64,000 nucleotides of DNA from Ridgeia piscesae (taxonomy: Eukaryota > Annelida > Polychaeta > Sabellida > Siboglinidae), in the NCBI GenBank assembly GCA_025642075.2, contig JAODUO010000191.1, forward strand, positions 505,642 through 569,641, in the 5' to 3' direction. The notes beneath the pieces were generated by a model, which worked only from the letters and a program-made list of their open reading frames with translations, made no database searches and was not told the origin of the DNA. Within the stretch, counting starts at the first letter, position 1, and each line of letters starts with the position of its first letter. This document shows, one piece after another, positions 16,923 to 30,239 of the stretch. Made by a program: the position numbers and the translations under genes.

Positions 16923-17008
16923 TTGATTAAATTGACGATGGGTACACCGTGTATTTGTGTAAGTGCGATGGGAACTGTCGTACCTAGAAATTGTCACCAC
17001 CGCAGAGA

Positions 17009-17225
17009 GATTGGTTAGTGCAGAGACGACATGGTTATGCTTGGTTACCTCAGTGACAACATGATTCTGATTGATTAGTGCAATGACAACATGGTTATGA
17101 TTGATTAGTGCAGTGACGTCACTGTGCAACCAATCAGAACCATGTCATCACTGCAGTAACCAATCAGAACCATGCTGTCACTGCAGTAACCAATCAGAAC
17201 TATGTCCGCATGGTACTGATTGGTT
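17009..17225. repeat. Inverted minisatellite centred on a CRE-like palindrome
   Basis: The left half holds three copies of a roughly 30-bp unit (TTGGTTAGTGCAGAGAC then ACATGGTTATG). The right half holds three copies of the same unit reversed (AACCAATCAGAACCATG then TCACTGCAG). The two halves meet at CAGTGACGTCACTG, 17111-17124, a perfect 14-bp palindrome containing the CRE core TGACGTCA. The right arm also gives three CCAAT motifs. The whole could fold into a hairpin about 100 bp long. Confidence 0.85.
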
Positions 17226-18752
17226 ATTTGCTTGATGTGGATACAAAGTAGTTTTTGTTTTGTTTTTACCGATACCTCTAAACTGAGGATAGCAAGTATC
17301 TTCATATGTGCACAAAGAAGGGTTAAAAACACTCGTTTTGGAGCAATTGGTCAGTTTGATCGGCTTAAAACGAACAGGTTTCTTGAAAAGGGAACGAACA
17401 ATATAATGTGTTTATGAATTTTATTCGGTTTCCTAGTTTTTACCAAAAAAATATACTTGCATCGAAAGAATATATTATATATTGAACAATTCATTCACTT
17501 TCCTACAAGCTGATGTGTGCGATAAAGCACACGAACTATAGATTGCATCAGTCTACATCACGCACATTGTTGTGACTTCAACATGCAGATACATACAAAC
17601 TTTGATACGTTTTCTTATAGTTCTGACACATTCAAACGATTGAACAAACTGTGTTCAAAATCGCCGTTTGCTTCACAATTCAAGACATTTTAGTAAAACA
17701 TACATTGTTAGACACGTGCAACAGCTTTTCATATTCCAAGCACAGACGAGTTTACAGACACAAAACCCATTTCCAGTCTACACAACGCAACAGACACAGT
17801 GAACTAGTACACACAAGACAATGATATGAACATAACAGAACTAACCACCATTGAACATCTACAGCTGGAAGTTATGTCTCGACATATTCACTAGTATCGT
17901 AACTCAGAAGTGTGCAGTATTTGTTACAATACAATGCAATACATACATAAAACAGAGCTGTATCCATGTGTGTATTACAATGTGCATACATGGTGTGCCC
18001 ACTGGAAGACATTGGCAAAATAACTGGGAACGTTCATTAGTAGCATCGCCCCATCAGATTCACGGAATTGGTCCCTTTATAATTACATATTCACAACAAG
18101 CAGATGGAATGCTCTAATCTCGGAATTGCATAGATAAAATAAGTAGCCACATATAATGCATAGATAACAATAAGTCTGTTTGGAACGTCAATACGAACAC
18201 AGTACAAACGACTGTGTTAATAATCAAATTGACATTTGCATAGAGATTTCAAGAGTTCAACAGCAAATGCAGGCTTGGCTGCTATTATTCAATGGACCAG
18301 TGCTAAAATAACAGTTGCGAAAATTCATTGGTAGTCATACGTAAATTCAGCGGTAAACACCAGTTTACATGAACGTGTTGTAACAAGTTGCATTGACGCA
18401 AACCACAAGTGCGTCAGCGAATATCTCATTTCCTCAACATAATGCTGAGTGCTCGGGGTGTGGCAATAATAAATATAGATATTCCCGACAACATTCGAAC
18501 AGTTTAGTAAGACTAAAAGAAAACACCGATTTGTGCATTTGAATCGATGAACGCAGTCGATGATTTTAAATTGTATACACAATGTATCAATAGCAGCATT
18601 TATAATAACATATTTATCACGATTCGTGTGACACGGGAAGGCACCTATCGGAATAACAATGAAATGATTAAGTAAAAGTAGAATATACAAAACATTGGAA
18701 AAATAGGAATATAGACCAAAAGGCCACAATAGTAGATGGGTGAGTCAATTTT

Positions 18753-18755
<3 letters not shown>
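17226..18755. other. No recognisable gene
   Basis: Unique AT-rich sequence. A minus-strand frame of 134 codons (18325-18729) has no recognisable domain and lies far downstream of the innexin stop codon. It is probably chance. Confidence 0.4.
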
Positions 18756-18913
<158 letters not shown>

Positions 18914-19872
18914 GCTACACGCAGCTAATTAATAACATGAAGTCGCTGGGGTTTTGGTCCCTTAACCAGCAGTGTACATTTGAAAATAATCCTACTATGG
19001 ACATTCACGGTAAAAACTAGAACTGACAACAACAAAAACACCGTTAGAGGATCGCAGAGCAAAAATTACGACTCTTTCTAGTCGATTTTCAGTGATCCAG
19101 AAAATGGCAGTGTAATGTACGCGACAATTACATTACTACGTCTACGAACCCGCCTGAACGTCTGTTGATAAAATAACCTTATAAAACAAGGCAAGGGAGA
19201 CAATTCTACGAAGTGTTTGGCAGGTCCGCGGCAGTGCTTCGGGTGATTGTCATCTGACCGAGGACGGTCGCCACCAGTACCGACACATCGTGTCACGGCG
19301 ACGACACAATCACCTCTTTCAGCCTACGTTGTGTAGCGAGAATCTCGTCAAACAGCGTCGACAGTAACTTGGGTTATTTTGTGGCGTGACAGATATGGTT
19401 GTTGTTTTTGATCGTAGATTTGCAATAGGCAGATTGCATTTATATAATCGAAGGTCTGATTGGAATTTGAACCTTAGTACGGTTTGCTCATCAAGGCTGC
19501 CAAAACACAGAGTAGGCAACATGCGTTACAACCAAAACACACGTATTACAAGAATGTTGCATCGGAAGTTGGAACGTGCAAAATTGAGTCGTTTCATCAC
19601 ACTGCATTACACAGTTTCTTTGTCTTGTCGATGCCATGTCAAACGACCTGTTCAGACACAACTGCTTATGAGCGATTCGTTATTTCATGGTATGTTATAA
19701 ACCAGATCACAATATGACGACAACCCATATCACAAAAAACGCATGCAGTGTACGTAGTTGTTTAGATAACAATGTCTCGTAAAACGGAATGAACCTCGTG
19801 GTTAAGCGTTTGCCGTCCGTACGACACTGTCAACGAGCCTCCACCAAGCATGTAACCCGAGATAAGATAACT
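18914..19872 (-). other. Region downstream of innexin, possible 3' UTR
   Basis: Unique sequence following the innexin stop codon on the minus strand. No canonical AATAAA was seen on that strand here, so the 3' end cannot be placed. No other coding signal was recognised. Confidence 0.35.
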
Positions 19873-20584
19873 CTAAACGCTGTCACTCGGGCCGGCTTCG
19901 TCTGAGTTAATGCGGTCTTTAAATTTCTCACAATACATGTCCCACAGCGAACACACGAACTCCGTGACGGTGATGGCGTTGGTGTTGTGGCCAACCAGGC
20001 GAAGCACAAAGACGCCGTCTTGTCGCAGGTATTTCTCCACGAAGCTACGCAGCAGTTTCTTGTCATCCTCCGTCTTGATCTTGTCCATAAGACGGAGGTG
20101 CTTCTTGACGTAGCGAGAACGGTCCGTGCGGAACATGGACCGAAGCGCCCACGTGAGGAGACTCAGACAGGACATGGTCGCCACAAAGACCATCCAGAAC
20201 CAGAGGAACAGGTAGATCTTCTCGTTGAACAGGTTGATGGGCAGCACGCACTGCACGGTGTAGCGTTGCACGTTGCCGAGTCGCCGCACCTTCAGGTCGC
20301 ACATGGTGACGCGGGGGAAGCGGGGCGACTGGGTCCAGTCCTCGCCCCGAGCCAATTCCTTCACCACGTCGATGCCGTACATGCTGAACTGTGTGCCGAG
20401 GAACGTGTTGAGGAGGTAGAGCTGGCCGATGACGTTGCCGATGAAGAGGAGCTTCACCCAGAAGTAGAGGGAGACGAGGTAGTTGCCTCGGAGACGTCCA
20501 CACATGACGCAGAAGGTGCGGGAGAGGATGTGCTTCAGACTGATGGTGCAGCCTCCTCGGCCGTTGTCGTGACTTGTCAAGTAG
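19873..20584 (-). CDS. inx: Innexin coding exon 2 (last)
   Basis: Starts after GTCTTTTGTTCTGCAG and ends at TAG (19875-19873). It encodes the cytoplasmic loop end, helix 3, extracellular loop 2 (with VTMCDLKVRR and VQCVLPINLFNEKIY), helix 4 and the C-tail. An upstream Met at 20634 is intronic and is not used. Confidence 0.96.
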
Positions 20585-20650
20585 CTGCAGAACAAAAGAC
20601 AAACGACGTCAATGTAGATATTTGCATTAGACAATTAAACAATTAACATA

Positions 20651-20727
<77 letters not shown>

Positions 20728-21005
20728 GTCATTATACATGGAACCGCCGAATATTTATGTTGGAAAAGTAATTTCAAGGAAATAGGTTTCATTTTTTTAC
20801 GAAAGGTGTCTGTAGTTTCATAAAATGTAATCGTAATACGGAGTTGATTCCAGCTTAGTTTTAGAAACAAAAACGTTGTTTGGAAACGGATGATTTAAGG
20901 GTCCTAAAGATATCAGAGAACTGTAGCACATTAACTAAGCATGTCAGTTGTTGATTAGAAAGAGTAATTTAAATTTAATTCGGAATACAACAGATGGTGC
21001 GAAAC

Positions 21006-21070
<65 letters not shown>

Positions 21071-24000
21071 GTGCATGATCGTGTATTTATCAAGCCGAGC
21101 ATCTCCTCGTTTATCATAAGCTGATCAGAAAAATAAACTAGTATAAATTTAACTTGGATTCAATTAAAACTTTAGTTACCGACAAAGGAACTGTTACTTT
21201 ATCATTTCGTTTTATATGTGCATCGTTAGTGATATTGTGCTAACGTCCATTGTCTTCATCGTCTGCCTCTTTGTGTTCTGTCACATTTCACTCTATTTCT
21301 CCAGTTACATAACACTGTTGCATTTCTCGTTTTATATATCCAGACGTCGTAACCGAAACACGTTTGATTTGTAATTCGTCGCAACAACATTATGACTGAG
21401 TTCGTTCGTTCGCCTTGGTTTTTGATGTTATATAAAGTATATTATTTTCTAATGACATTATTTAAATGTCTCTTTACTTAGTGCTGATGCGTGTAAGCTT
21501 TATGTCAGCATTTGATATTTTAAGTAGGCAAACGACTGAAGAAACGATCAAATTTCTTATAATGCAGTCCTCTGCACACGTTCCCGAAAGTGCGCGCGCG
21601 AACACATTAACAGCTCAGAAAATACACAAAAGGCGCAGTTAAATACTTGGCGCCTGAACGAAGAACATAATGGACAGGTCCGTTGCAATTACAGAAATGC
21701 ATACGTTCTATTATAGATATGTACATTAGTGCCACACTTTGTTAAGTACTTAACAATACCACGGTTGTCTGAATACAATATTTAACTTTGTCGAACCAGT
21801 GAAGATATACAGCTTATGTCCGACGAGCAAGCTTGAGAACAGGACGAACGGCAAATAGACCCCAGGCTTTATCAAAGGCATGTCTATTCTGTCTTCTCAA
21901 CCGAGTATCCGACGTTAACGAGTACACCGTCACATACTAGGGAGATTCGTTGTGGGAATAATATTTTATGTTGAATTTGCAATATTACTTAATATCTTCT
22001 CGGGTTCGCAATGGTATACTTCGAGCGTTGTGACTTGAACGAAAAGAGGACGCCGGGGGCAGTAGTAACGAAAGAGGACGCCGTGGGTCGGGGGCAGTAG
22101 TAACGAAAGAGGACGCCGTGGGTCGGGGGCAGTAGTAATGAAAGAGAACGCCGTGGGTCGGGGGCAGTAGTAATGAAAGAGAACGCCGTGGGTCGGGGGC
22201 AGTAGTAACGAAAGAGGACGCCGTGGGTCGGGGGCAGTAGTAACGAAAGAGGACGCCGTGGGTCAGGGGCAGTAGTAACGAAAGAGGACGCCGTGGATCG
22301 GGGGCAGTAGTAACGAAAGAGGACGCCGTGGGTCGGGGGCAGTAGTAACGAAAGAGGACGCCGTGGATCGGGGGCAGTAGTAACGAAAGAAGACGCCGTG
22401 GGTCGGGGGCAGTAGTAACGAAAGAGGACGCCGTGGATCGGGGGTAGTAGTAACGAAAGAAGACGCCGTGGATCGGGGGCAGTAGAAACGAAAGAGGACG
22501 CCGTGGGTCGGGGGCAGTAGAAACGAAAGAGGACGCCGTGGGTCGGGGGCAGTAGAAACGAAAGAGGACGCCGTGGGTCGGGGGCAGTAGTAACGAAAGA
22601 GGACGCCGTGGGTCGGGGGCAGTAGTAACGAAAGAGGACGCCGTGTGTCGGGGGCAGTAGTAATGAAAGAGGACGCCGTGGGTCGGGGGCAGTAGTAATG
22701 AAAGAGGACGCCGCGGGTCGAGGGCAGTAGAAACGAAAAAGGACGACGTGGGTCGGGGGCAGTAGTAACGAAAGAGGACGCCGTGGGTCGGGGGCAGTAG
22801 TAACGAAAGAGGACGCCGTGGGTCAGGGGCAGTAGTAACGAAAGAGGACGCGTGTGTCGGGGGCATTAGTAACGAAAGAGGACGCCTTGGGTCGGGGGCA
22901 GTAGTAAAAAAACGAAAGAGGACGCCGTGGGTCGGGGGCAGTAGTAACGAAAGAGGACGCCGTGGGTCGGGGGCAGTAGTAACGAAAGAAGGACCGCGGG
23001 TCGGGGGCAGTAGAAACGAAAGAGGACGCGTGTGTCGGGGGCAGTAGTAACGAAAGAGGACGCCGTGGGTCGGGGGCAGTAGTAACGAAAGAGGACGCCG
23101 TGGGTCGGGGGCAGTAGTAACGAAAGAAGATGCCGCGGGTCGGGGGCAGTAGAAACGAAAGAGGACGCGTGTGTCGGGGGCAGTAGTAACGAAAGAGGAC
23201 GCCGTGGGTCGGGGGCAGTAGTAACGAAAGAGGACGCCGTGGGTCGGGGACAGTAGTAACGAGCGAGCATGCCGCGGGTCGGGGGCAGTAGTAATGGAAT
23301 AGTGTATTAGCACGACGCAGCCTATTACGTAAAATGACTAATTAGCAGCCGCCCACGTCTATCCGACCATCCGACGGTAATTTGAGAACAAATTCAGGGT
23401 GTGCCAGTTCTACTCATCTCGTTTATCTAGACCACGTGACCTTACAGATCTCGTTTCACAACGTACTCATGTTATGCAAAGCACGCGGCTGGTTCTGAGG
23501 GCGAACAGGCCAGCGAGATAAGTTAAAGTAGGAACATATGGGGTCAGATATATTTTTATGTGAAAATATTTAATTTCGTTTGAAATAATTTTTTTTAATA
23601 AAAGTGTTTGTATTTGTGATTGTACCTGACAGTAATATTATAAAATGAAAATATTTGTACTAGAGAAGCGAACATCAACTTATGGTAATTATCCATTGTC
23701 ACATGTGGCCATAGTGCAATTAATATGGCAGTAACGAGAATCTGTTGCACTGGTCTGGCTCTCTTTTGAACATGGTTCTCATATTTCATGTCATAGTTGT
23801 ACGTAACGTCATATAAATTTTATATGTCGATAAATTACACTTTTCAATATACAGTTCCTAGTATTTTTCTATAAGCCGTCTTGTAAAATTATTTGAAATA
23901 TTTACCAGTGTATGTTTGTTGGTATGTGAATATTTGACTGCATTTCAAAGTATTATGTTTGCATTTGAACCCATCGTGAGTACTATATTGTATTTAGATA

Positions 24001-25356
24001 CTTTTCAGTGTATTTGACTCCATGTCTGAAAGTAGGCCAATACGTTTGCTCTCCAGTTCAAAGTGGTATGTGCTAATTATGTGTTTAGGCTAGTAAGCAC
24101 TGCCATCATGTCTGGCTGGGTCGGAGTTCCCTACTCCACGCCTTAGCCCGAGGATAGTTATCTCGCGTCTGAAAGCACTCTTTATTGTGCCGAGACGCAC
24201 CGCACCGTACCGCAGGGCCCAAACATTGCATCTCATCAAGACCCCGTTGTTGTCTCGCAGTGAGCCGTCGTCACGCGTGGCTGCACAGATCTCTGATACT
24301 AGGTGTAGGGCAAATAGCAATTTAAAAACAACAAAAATGCCAGTTCGACCTGATGGTAGCAGAACCACAAAATATGTATTCCTAAAAATTGAATATGAAC
24401 TGTATACTCGAGAAATAAAAACAAAACAATTAAATAGCCTAAATTCAAGGGAGTTATTATTGTTTTTAACGCCACCGCTAAATGTAACTCTATTGTTTAA
24501 CAATGACATTAAACAACATGTGACCACTTTCAGGTTCATGTTTTTATTTTACTATAGTTTTTGGTTTTGCAAGTTTCGTTTAATTATTTTTGACATACTT
24601 CGTAAAAATCGTATACGTGCTTACATGACGATGAGATTTTTTTAATCAACCAACACATTTTTCTTGTTGATTTGTTTTGTTAAGAGTTGTTTGAGAATAT
24701 TTTTACGTTATATACGTAGCCTGACATTTGTGCGTACAGGGTTTAACGGGTTAATTGTTTATATCACCCGACTGCTAGATTTTGTTTTCGCGCAATCAAT
24801 CCGTTGCGCCATTGCCTTATCTGGAATAGTAGCCCAGTGCCCCGGCATCCGGTTAGATTGGAAAACAACTTTCCCGTAATACAACAGGGTGTGTGTTATT
24901 ACATCATGTCGTGATTTACTGCATTTGACACCATCATGCCCACTGTGACACGCCTACATATAGGGTCAATTTAGACCAGATGGCAAGCTAGCAACCGCAC
25001 GATTAAAAACGGATGGAAGTATGAAATCTAGCGCAATACAGGCATATCTGGAAACAGCATTCTGAGGCCCTTGTCCAACCACAGGACACTATGACTTGAA
25101 CAGCGGTGATGATCTTTAAAAAAAATTTATTATCGCTTTCGAATACAATGACTATGTTCCTTAAATGCATGATCCGGGGGCGAGTTCCATTTGGTATACT
25201 GATAAGGCACGTTTTTATGTAATTAATGACTAAACATCTGAAGACTAACTGGATCCGACTAACTTTCATAACTTTCGGTTTAACCGAGTCATACCGAGGC
25301 ATCAAAGATGATACATGATCTGGTGGATAGTTTGGGCTTCGGATTTGGCTATTATT

Positions 25357-25427
<71 letters not shown>

Positions 25428-25446
25428 TTTTATAATTAATATATAT

Positions 25447-25520
<74 letters not shown>

Positions 25521-25568
25521 TATATATATTAATATATAAATTATATAATATATATTATATATAATTAT

Positions 25569-25622
<54 letters not shown>

Positions 25623-26672
25623 ATAATTAAATGTAATAATAGTAAAAAATATGGTGTAATATTCAAAAATAGTTTAACTTGATTTTATTGTAAATAATGT
25701 AAATGTCACCGAGTCGAATAGCGCTGAAAAACATATGCGGCGGTGTAGGACAGTATGTCAAGATAAGGTGACAGTTTAAATTCTTTGACGTGAACCAAGG
25801 ATCACACGGACGAACCATCGAGATAATAACCCAAGGCAACGTTTGATTATTGCAGTGTCATTGTCAACAACAAGAACAACAATTAACCATGCTAATTTAC
25901 GCCAGACAGACGCGTGACAAACGCGAGCCGCATAACGCCATAAGAACAATAATTAGTGGCCATACTACTGCCCAAGTGTTTGCAGACAGTAGAAGAGACA
26001 TACGGGGTCTCAAGACGATGCCTACAGGTCTCGCCCAGGTTGAATGCCAAAACATAAAATTAAATTAGTTAATAATAATTTTCTGTTAATTATATTTCTA
26101 TTTTTTTAAATTTCTGTAATGATGTGACAAAAACATGTCTGACTCCACGTATGCTCTCGTCACGTCTTCATTACTCACCGGTCCATTTGTTTCGTCATGT
26201 AGCTGAGGGTAACGTCCCTGTTAACCGCCTTCTCCGCGCTCTGGAAGGTCTCACCAGCCTCTACGATGTTATTCACGTCAATACCAGACTTCTTGTTGAG
26301 TGTCCGCCAAACCATGATGGGCATGTAGAACATGAGCGCTTGGACGAGTAGAATCATCGGCATCCACTGGTAGTAGGGAATCATGTGTCGTTTTTCCTTC
26401 TCGTGTTCCTTCGGGATGTATTCTTCGAATGGGAGGTAGTACGTGTTCCGCACCCAGCAGTAGTCGTTGGTGTAGGACTCGTGGCTGCCCGTGAAGTGGG
26501 CCGGCACCCAGCAACTGATCGGCTCACCGACGTACTGCTTCGTGCTGACGACAATGGCAAACATGATCATGATGGCCGTCGTGAAACGATGGTTGAGACG
26601 ATCGGAGAAATCGTCATCATTGCGTGATTTCGACTGGGGCACCCCGCCTATTACGCCTATAATCTTATGCAT
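19873..26672 (-). CDS. inx: Innexin gap-junction channel protein (2 coding exons, 401 aa)
   Basis: Innexins form gap junctions and non-junctional hemichannels in the plasma membrane of invertebrates. Exon 1 (26672-26179) joins exon 2 (20584-19873) through a CG|GTGAGT donor and a TTCTGCAG acceptor; the codon split two plus one gives Arg165. The N-terminus has the typical RNDDDFSDRLNHR segment. Membrane helices fall near residues 31-49, 98-122 (with the family's YYQW-P signature), 201-225 and 288-312. The two extracellular loops each carry the expected cysteine pair (Cys54/Cys72 and Cys260/Cys277), and CWVRNTYYLP is diagnostic. An in-frame TGA lies 12 bases upstream of the ATG, fixing the start. 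The acidic-serine C-tail ends GPSDSV. The 5.6 kb intron holds AT tracts and a 36-copy minisatellite. The subtype within the family cannot be assigned. Confidence 0.97.
20653..20724. repeat. (AT)n microsatellite in innexin intron
   Basis: Pure TA dinucleotide, about 70 bases, starting about 70 bases from the innexin exon 2 acceptor. Confidence 0.9.
21009..21069. repeat. (AT)n microsatellite in innexin intron
   Basis: Pure TA dinucleotide of about 60 bases. The unique intron sequence on both sides (20725-22036) shows no coding signal. Confidence 0.9.
22037..23294. repeat. 35-bp G-rich minisatellite in innexin intron, about 36 copies
   Basis: The unit contains GTAACGAAAGAGGACGCCGT and GGGTCGGGGGCAGTA. 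On the minus (innexin sense) strand all three frames are free of stops, which creates a 442-codon artefact frame with a 35-residue repeat across three units. Variants and indels (22905-22915 and 22990) shift frame freely, which argues against coding. Confidence 0.95.
23295..25360. other. Innexin intron sequence, nothing recognised
   Basis: Unique AT-rich intron sequence. Opposed frames at 24090-24539 and 24187-24645 overlap and neither resembles a known protein. Confidence 0.45.
25361..25621. repeat. (AT)n tracts with poly-T interruptions
   Basis: Three TA-dinucleotide blocks separated by runs of ten or more T, in the innexin intron. Confidence 0.9.
26179..26672 (-). CDS. inx: Innexin coding exon 1
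   Basis: ATG at 26672; the exon ends at the donor CG|GTGAGT. It encodes the N-terminus, helix 1, extracellular loop 1 and helix 2. ATTATTACAG just upstream could be the acceptor of a 5' UTR intron. Confidence 0.96.
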
Positions 26673-27752
26673 GCTTACGCCTCAGCGTTCACTTGTCAAC
26701 TGTAATAATTTTATAACCACTGCTGCAGTGTGGTATAAATAGACTCCAGCTAACTGGGTCACCGTGTGGTGTGACAAAGACAGTGAGTGACCACTCCAGT
26801 GGCGACACTCCGAAATATCCCTTGCGAAAGTTACCAAACTTTGTCCGTATGTGTCGAAATTGTCCAACTGTGGGTCCACCTATGTCGGCAGATCGACGTG
26901 TCCTTTGTGTTCGTCACCGGAACTGTCTTCTTCGCTGTGCAGCCAAGCACTGCCGTTTATCAGGAGTGCCGCTGGTGTCATTGGTCGAGTGTGTGTCACG
27001 TGGCGTTTCTGTCCACGGTGGGGGTCACTCAGTCAAAGCGAGCGAGCACAAACGCGTCCTGTAAACGGCGACGACGCTTTGTATATGGCTCTATACTAGA
27101 GGCGTGTTACCTCAATGACGGATTATCGGCGCCATTACGTGTGTAGTAATGAAAGTGGCCGAGAAACTAATTACGCTGACACTGGGTGATTGACCGGCAT
27201 GCGACCGATTAACGGCTGACCTACAGCCGGTGACGCAATTAATGTATCGTGTAATCAGGGATGACGGATTGAGGGGGCGACGAATCATTCCGCCCCATTC
27301 AACGTTGTTGCTTATTAATTGAGGTATTTCCAGAGTCATGACTTAAACAATGACAATAGATATTATTAACATAGTATACTCACTTTATTTATTTTTAGGC
27401 GCTCTGGTCACAGATATAGGTAGGTTCTAATACTTAAAAGAAAAGAGACCTAAAATGTACGAAATAGGTAGACAATAGGTCCACATGAAGATTAAAAACA
27501 AGTTAATTTGTTTCCGAAGTAAGACATGATAAATACAGTATTACGTATTGCGACCACGATCGAATAAGTTCAAACATGTTCTGCTATGCATATTTAATGT
27601 AAAACCAAAATATTGTCGCTGTTCAAATGCTATTTATTCAATATTTTATCGGACAATAAAACGACACATTTATCGACCATATTTTCCAAGATATATGGTG
27701 GAACGAGAGATAGTCGTTAGTCGGAAGAAACTAGACCGTATAGGGGAAATAA
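26673..27752. other. Upstream region of innexin, nothing firmly recognised
   Basis: Holds the presumed 5' UTR and promoter of innexin on the minus strand. TATAAATAG at 26734-26742 lies on the plus strand only. Plus-strand frames of about 80-120 codons at 26771-27146 overlap in all three frames and look like chance. Confidence 0.35.
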
Positions 27753-29073
27753 GGGCATGTCCGCGCACTTAAAGTGAAACACGCTATAGATAATGCATTG
27801 TGTATGGTAAGCGGGTGATATTTAGCATTCAGAATGAGCAATCATATTATTTTGTTGTTAGTTAGTTAAGAAATCGCATATCCCATCAGATATTGAAATA
27901 TTTTGTCAAATGTAGAGGCAAACCTTTGTGCGGACATGCCCCAAGAAACGGGGCATAGCCACACACTATGTGCGGCAATGTCCCAGGAATGGCAAAGCAA
28001 CAGCTGGTCTAACAGCGCTGACTGTTAACTGCAATAATAATATGTATTGGTATGTGTAGGCTACATGCACGTGCATTACTTAACAAAAACTTACAAGAAA
28101 CACCCGAGATCACAAATGAACGGTTTCAAGTTTTCATATATAAGTCCACGTTTATTCCTCCTTGAGAGTCAACGCAAACAACAGCATGGTTTTGTAACGG
28201 GGAAAGTCAAAGTTTGCAACCCAGCTTGTCTGATGCCTTCTAGCTAATAACAGCACGGTCTCGTAAAGCGCAAAGTCAAACTAAAATTTCGGTTTGTCGG
28301 CCGAGCGAGCATGGCTTTGTATGGACTAACGTATACGGACAAAGTTCTATATTATAGATTATAAAGGTCATTTTGGTTGCTTTTGTCTGTGAGCAATGAT
28401 CAATTAAGCTTTATTTATTTAACGGACCTAATGATGCACAACATAGAAAATGTGAGGCCAACACGATATAGCCTATTACACATTGATGAAGCGATGAATG
28501 ATATAAAATAAAAGTGTGATAATATTAAATAATTATATAATAATAATCATCATATACATCACATCAAAGTTTCCTATAATATTTGTGGTAAGCAACTGAA
28601 GTATATAAATATGTATCTAAGTAGACTACATAATAATTATTATAGGCACCGACGCACGAAATACGTCTGCACAGTGGGTGGGGCATGACCGCACAGGCCT
28701 GTGCGAACATGCCCCAAACATCCAACACGTGAACAATTCTTAATTGCGCGAAAATGCTGCTTATGAAAGTATCCTTTGTTTCACACATCATAAAACATAA
28801 AAACATAATTTGGAATTATGAAAGAAAATATACGTGCACGTCTTACAGTTAATGTAATACACATAACAGCATAGGAGTAAAATTACATCACTTTTTATGA
28901 AAAAATAATGTTATGTCATACCTTTTTACTTATTCACTTCTATCAAAAAGTATACGCAAATGGTTGATTTGGGTCTAAGACCTTGCCGCTTAGCATGATT
29001 CCACTAACCAGATATTAAGCGATGCGCTAATAGTAGGGTGTGCGGACATGCTTCAGAGTGCGGACATGCCCCT
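27753..29073. repeat. Cluster of GGGGCATGTCCGCAC inverted motifs (possible DNA-transposon ends)
   Basis: GGGCATGTCCGCGCA at 27753 faces TGCGGACATGCCCC at 27929. A degenerate head-to-tail pair lies at 27949-27985. A 36-bp near-palindrome occupies 28680-28715 with AGGCCT at its centre. Two further outward-facing copies lie at 29040 and 29060. The repeated orientation pairs look like terminal inverted repeats of short non-autonomous elements. No transposase is present. Confidence 0.55.
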
Positions 29074-30239
29074 TCTTCACATACATACAAAGTATGCAGC
29101 GTATAAGACTGTGCACATGTACAAAATATGTAGGGTGTAAGACTGTGAACGTGTTCAAAGTATGTAGCGTCAGCACAAAAACCGTTAAAATAGAAAACGG
29201 AGTTATCACTCACTATCAGTGGGTTCACGCCGGCGACAAAACAAGTTCCCGCCAACAACTACAGTGCTGCCATCGAACGACCGCAACGGTGTAAGTAATT
29301 AATTACCTTCGCGGCTTCTCCTAACCGCACACCTAAGTTTGGAGTCACAGGTTGTAGCGCACAACTATATTGTGGAATGCAAAACAACGTATTGTAATGG
29401 AAACTGTTTTACTATAATATATACTAAAACTATCTAATTCAGTTGCTCGGTTTATCAAAGCGTACAAATGCAATGTTTTACCCTTGGCGGCACCTACCGA
29501 ATGTATTATATCCTAATTACTTGAGAGTTCCGATTTTACAATCCAGGTTCCCAAAGGGCGCACGTGGAACGCATACCACCTGGGCCGGTTTTAAGTTATG
29601 CAAATAGTCCAAATACTTAGCGGCACATGTTTGCGTAAACTCCCATGTTCGCTTATTGGATAAAGTGACGTGATTTACTAAGACAGGCATCTTCAAGTAA
29701 AACGTTTATTCAAACAATTCAAACATGCAGGCCTACAAATAAGATAACATAGTAATATACCAACTCATATTTCTGAATAGTTTGAAAGGAGAAACAGAAG
29801 ACCGGATGGATACATATAAAATCATGTTTACCCTTTTTCGACAATATTCTAGCAGCTTTTTACTATTTTATTTCATAAGTGATACGACGTATCAAACATA
29901 ACTTATACGTTTATTAGTAAACTGTGCATCGTGAATTTATATATGTTTAAAATACATTTAAAAGAACTGTTCCTTGTGTTGTACTTTAAACAGATGAAAC
30001 GAATGAGTACATACACTCAATGGCGTAAACCAGGGCTCGTACAATTAATGTCCTCTTCGTGTGCAGTGCCAGTTGAAGTGATTAACAAGTAGTCTTTGAA
30101 AGTTCGAAGGCAATTGTGAGATTTACCAAAACAGAAAACTATAACATGCGTGCTTTACAGAAAAGTGGAATTGTGCGATCTCATCACTGTGCATTGTACG
30201 TGACCCGTAGACCACAAAGCATCCTCGTTTGTAATATTG
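29074..30239. other. No recognisable gene
   Basis: Unique AT-rich sequence with short frames only. Confidence 0.4.

Noticed and set aside
18325..18729. 134-codon minus-strand frame as a gene
   Set aside because: Composition looks like translated AT-rich noncoding DNA; no conserved motif.
20585..20634. Innexin exon 2 starting at an upstream in-frame Met
   Set aside because: The segment before 20584 is preceded by a clear TTCTGCAG acceptor and does not match the family; exon 1 joins in phase at 20584.
20063..20646. Long frames overlapping innexin exon 2 (179 and 219 codons)
   Set aside because: They are shadows of GC-rich coding sequence; only the innexin frame matches a family.
21985..23313. 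442-codon minus-strand frame of repeated Pro/Ser/Leu-rich sequence
   Set aside because: It is an artefact of a stop-free 35-bp minisatellite inside the innexin intron; indels within it change frame without cost.
26278..26627. Other-frame ORFs over innexin exon 1
   Set aside because: They are shadows of the real exon.
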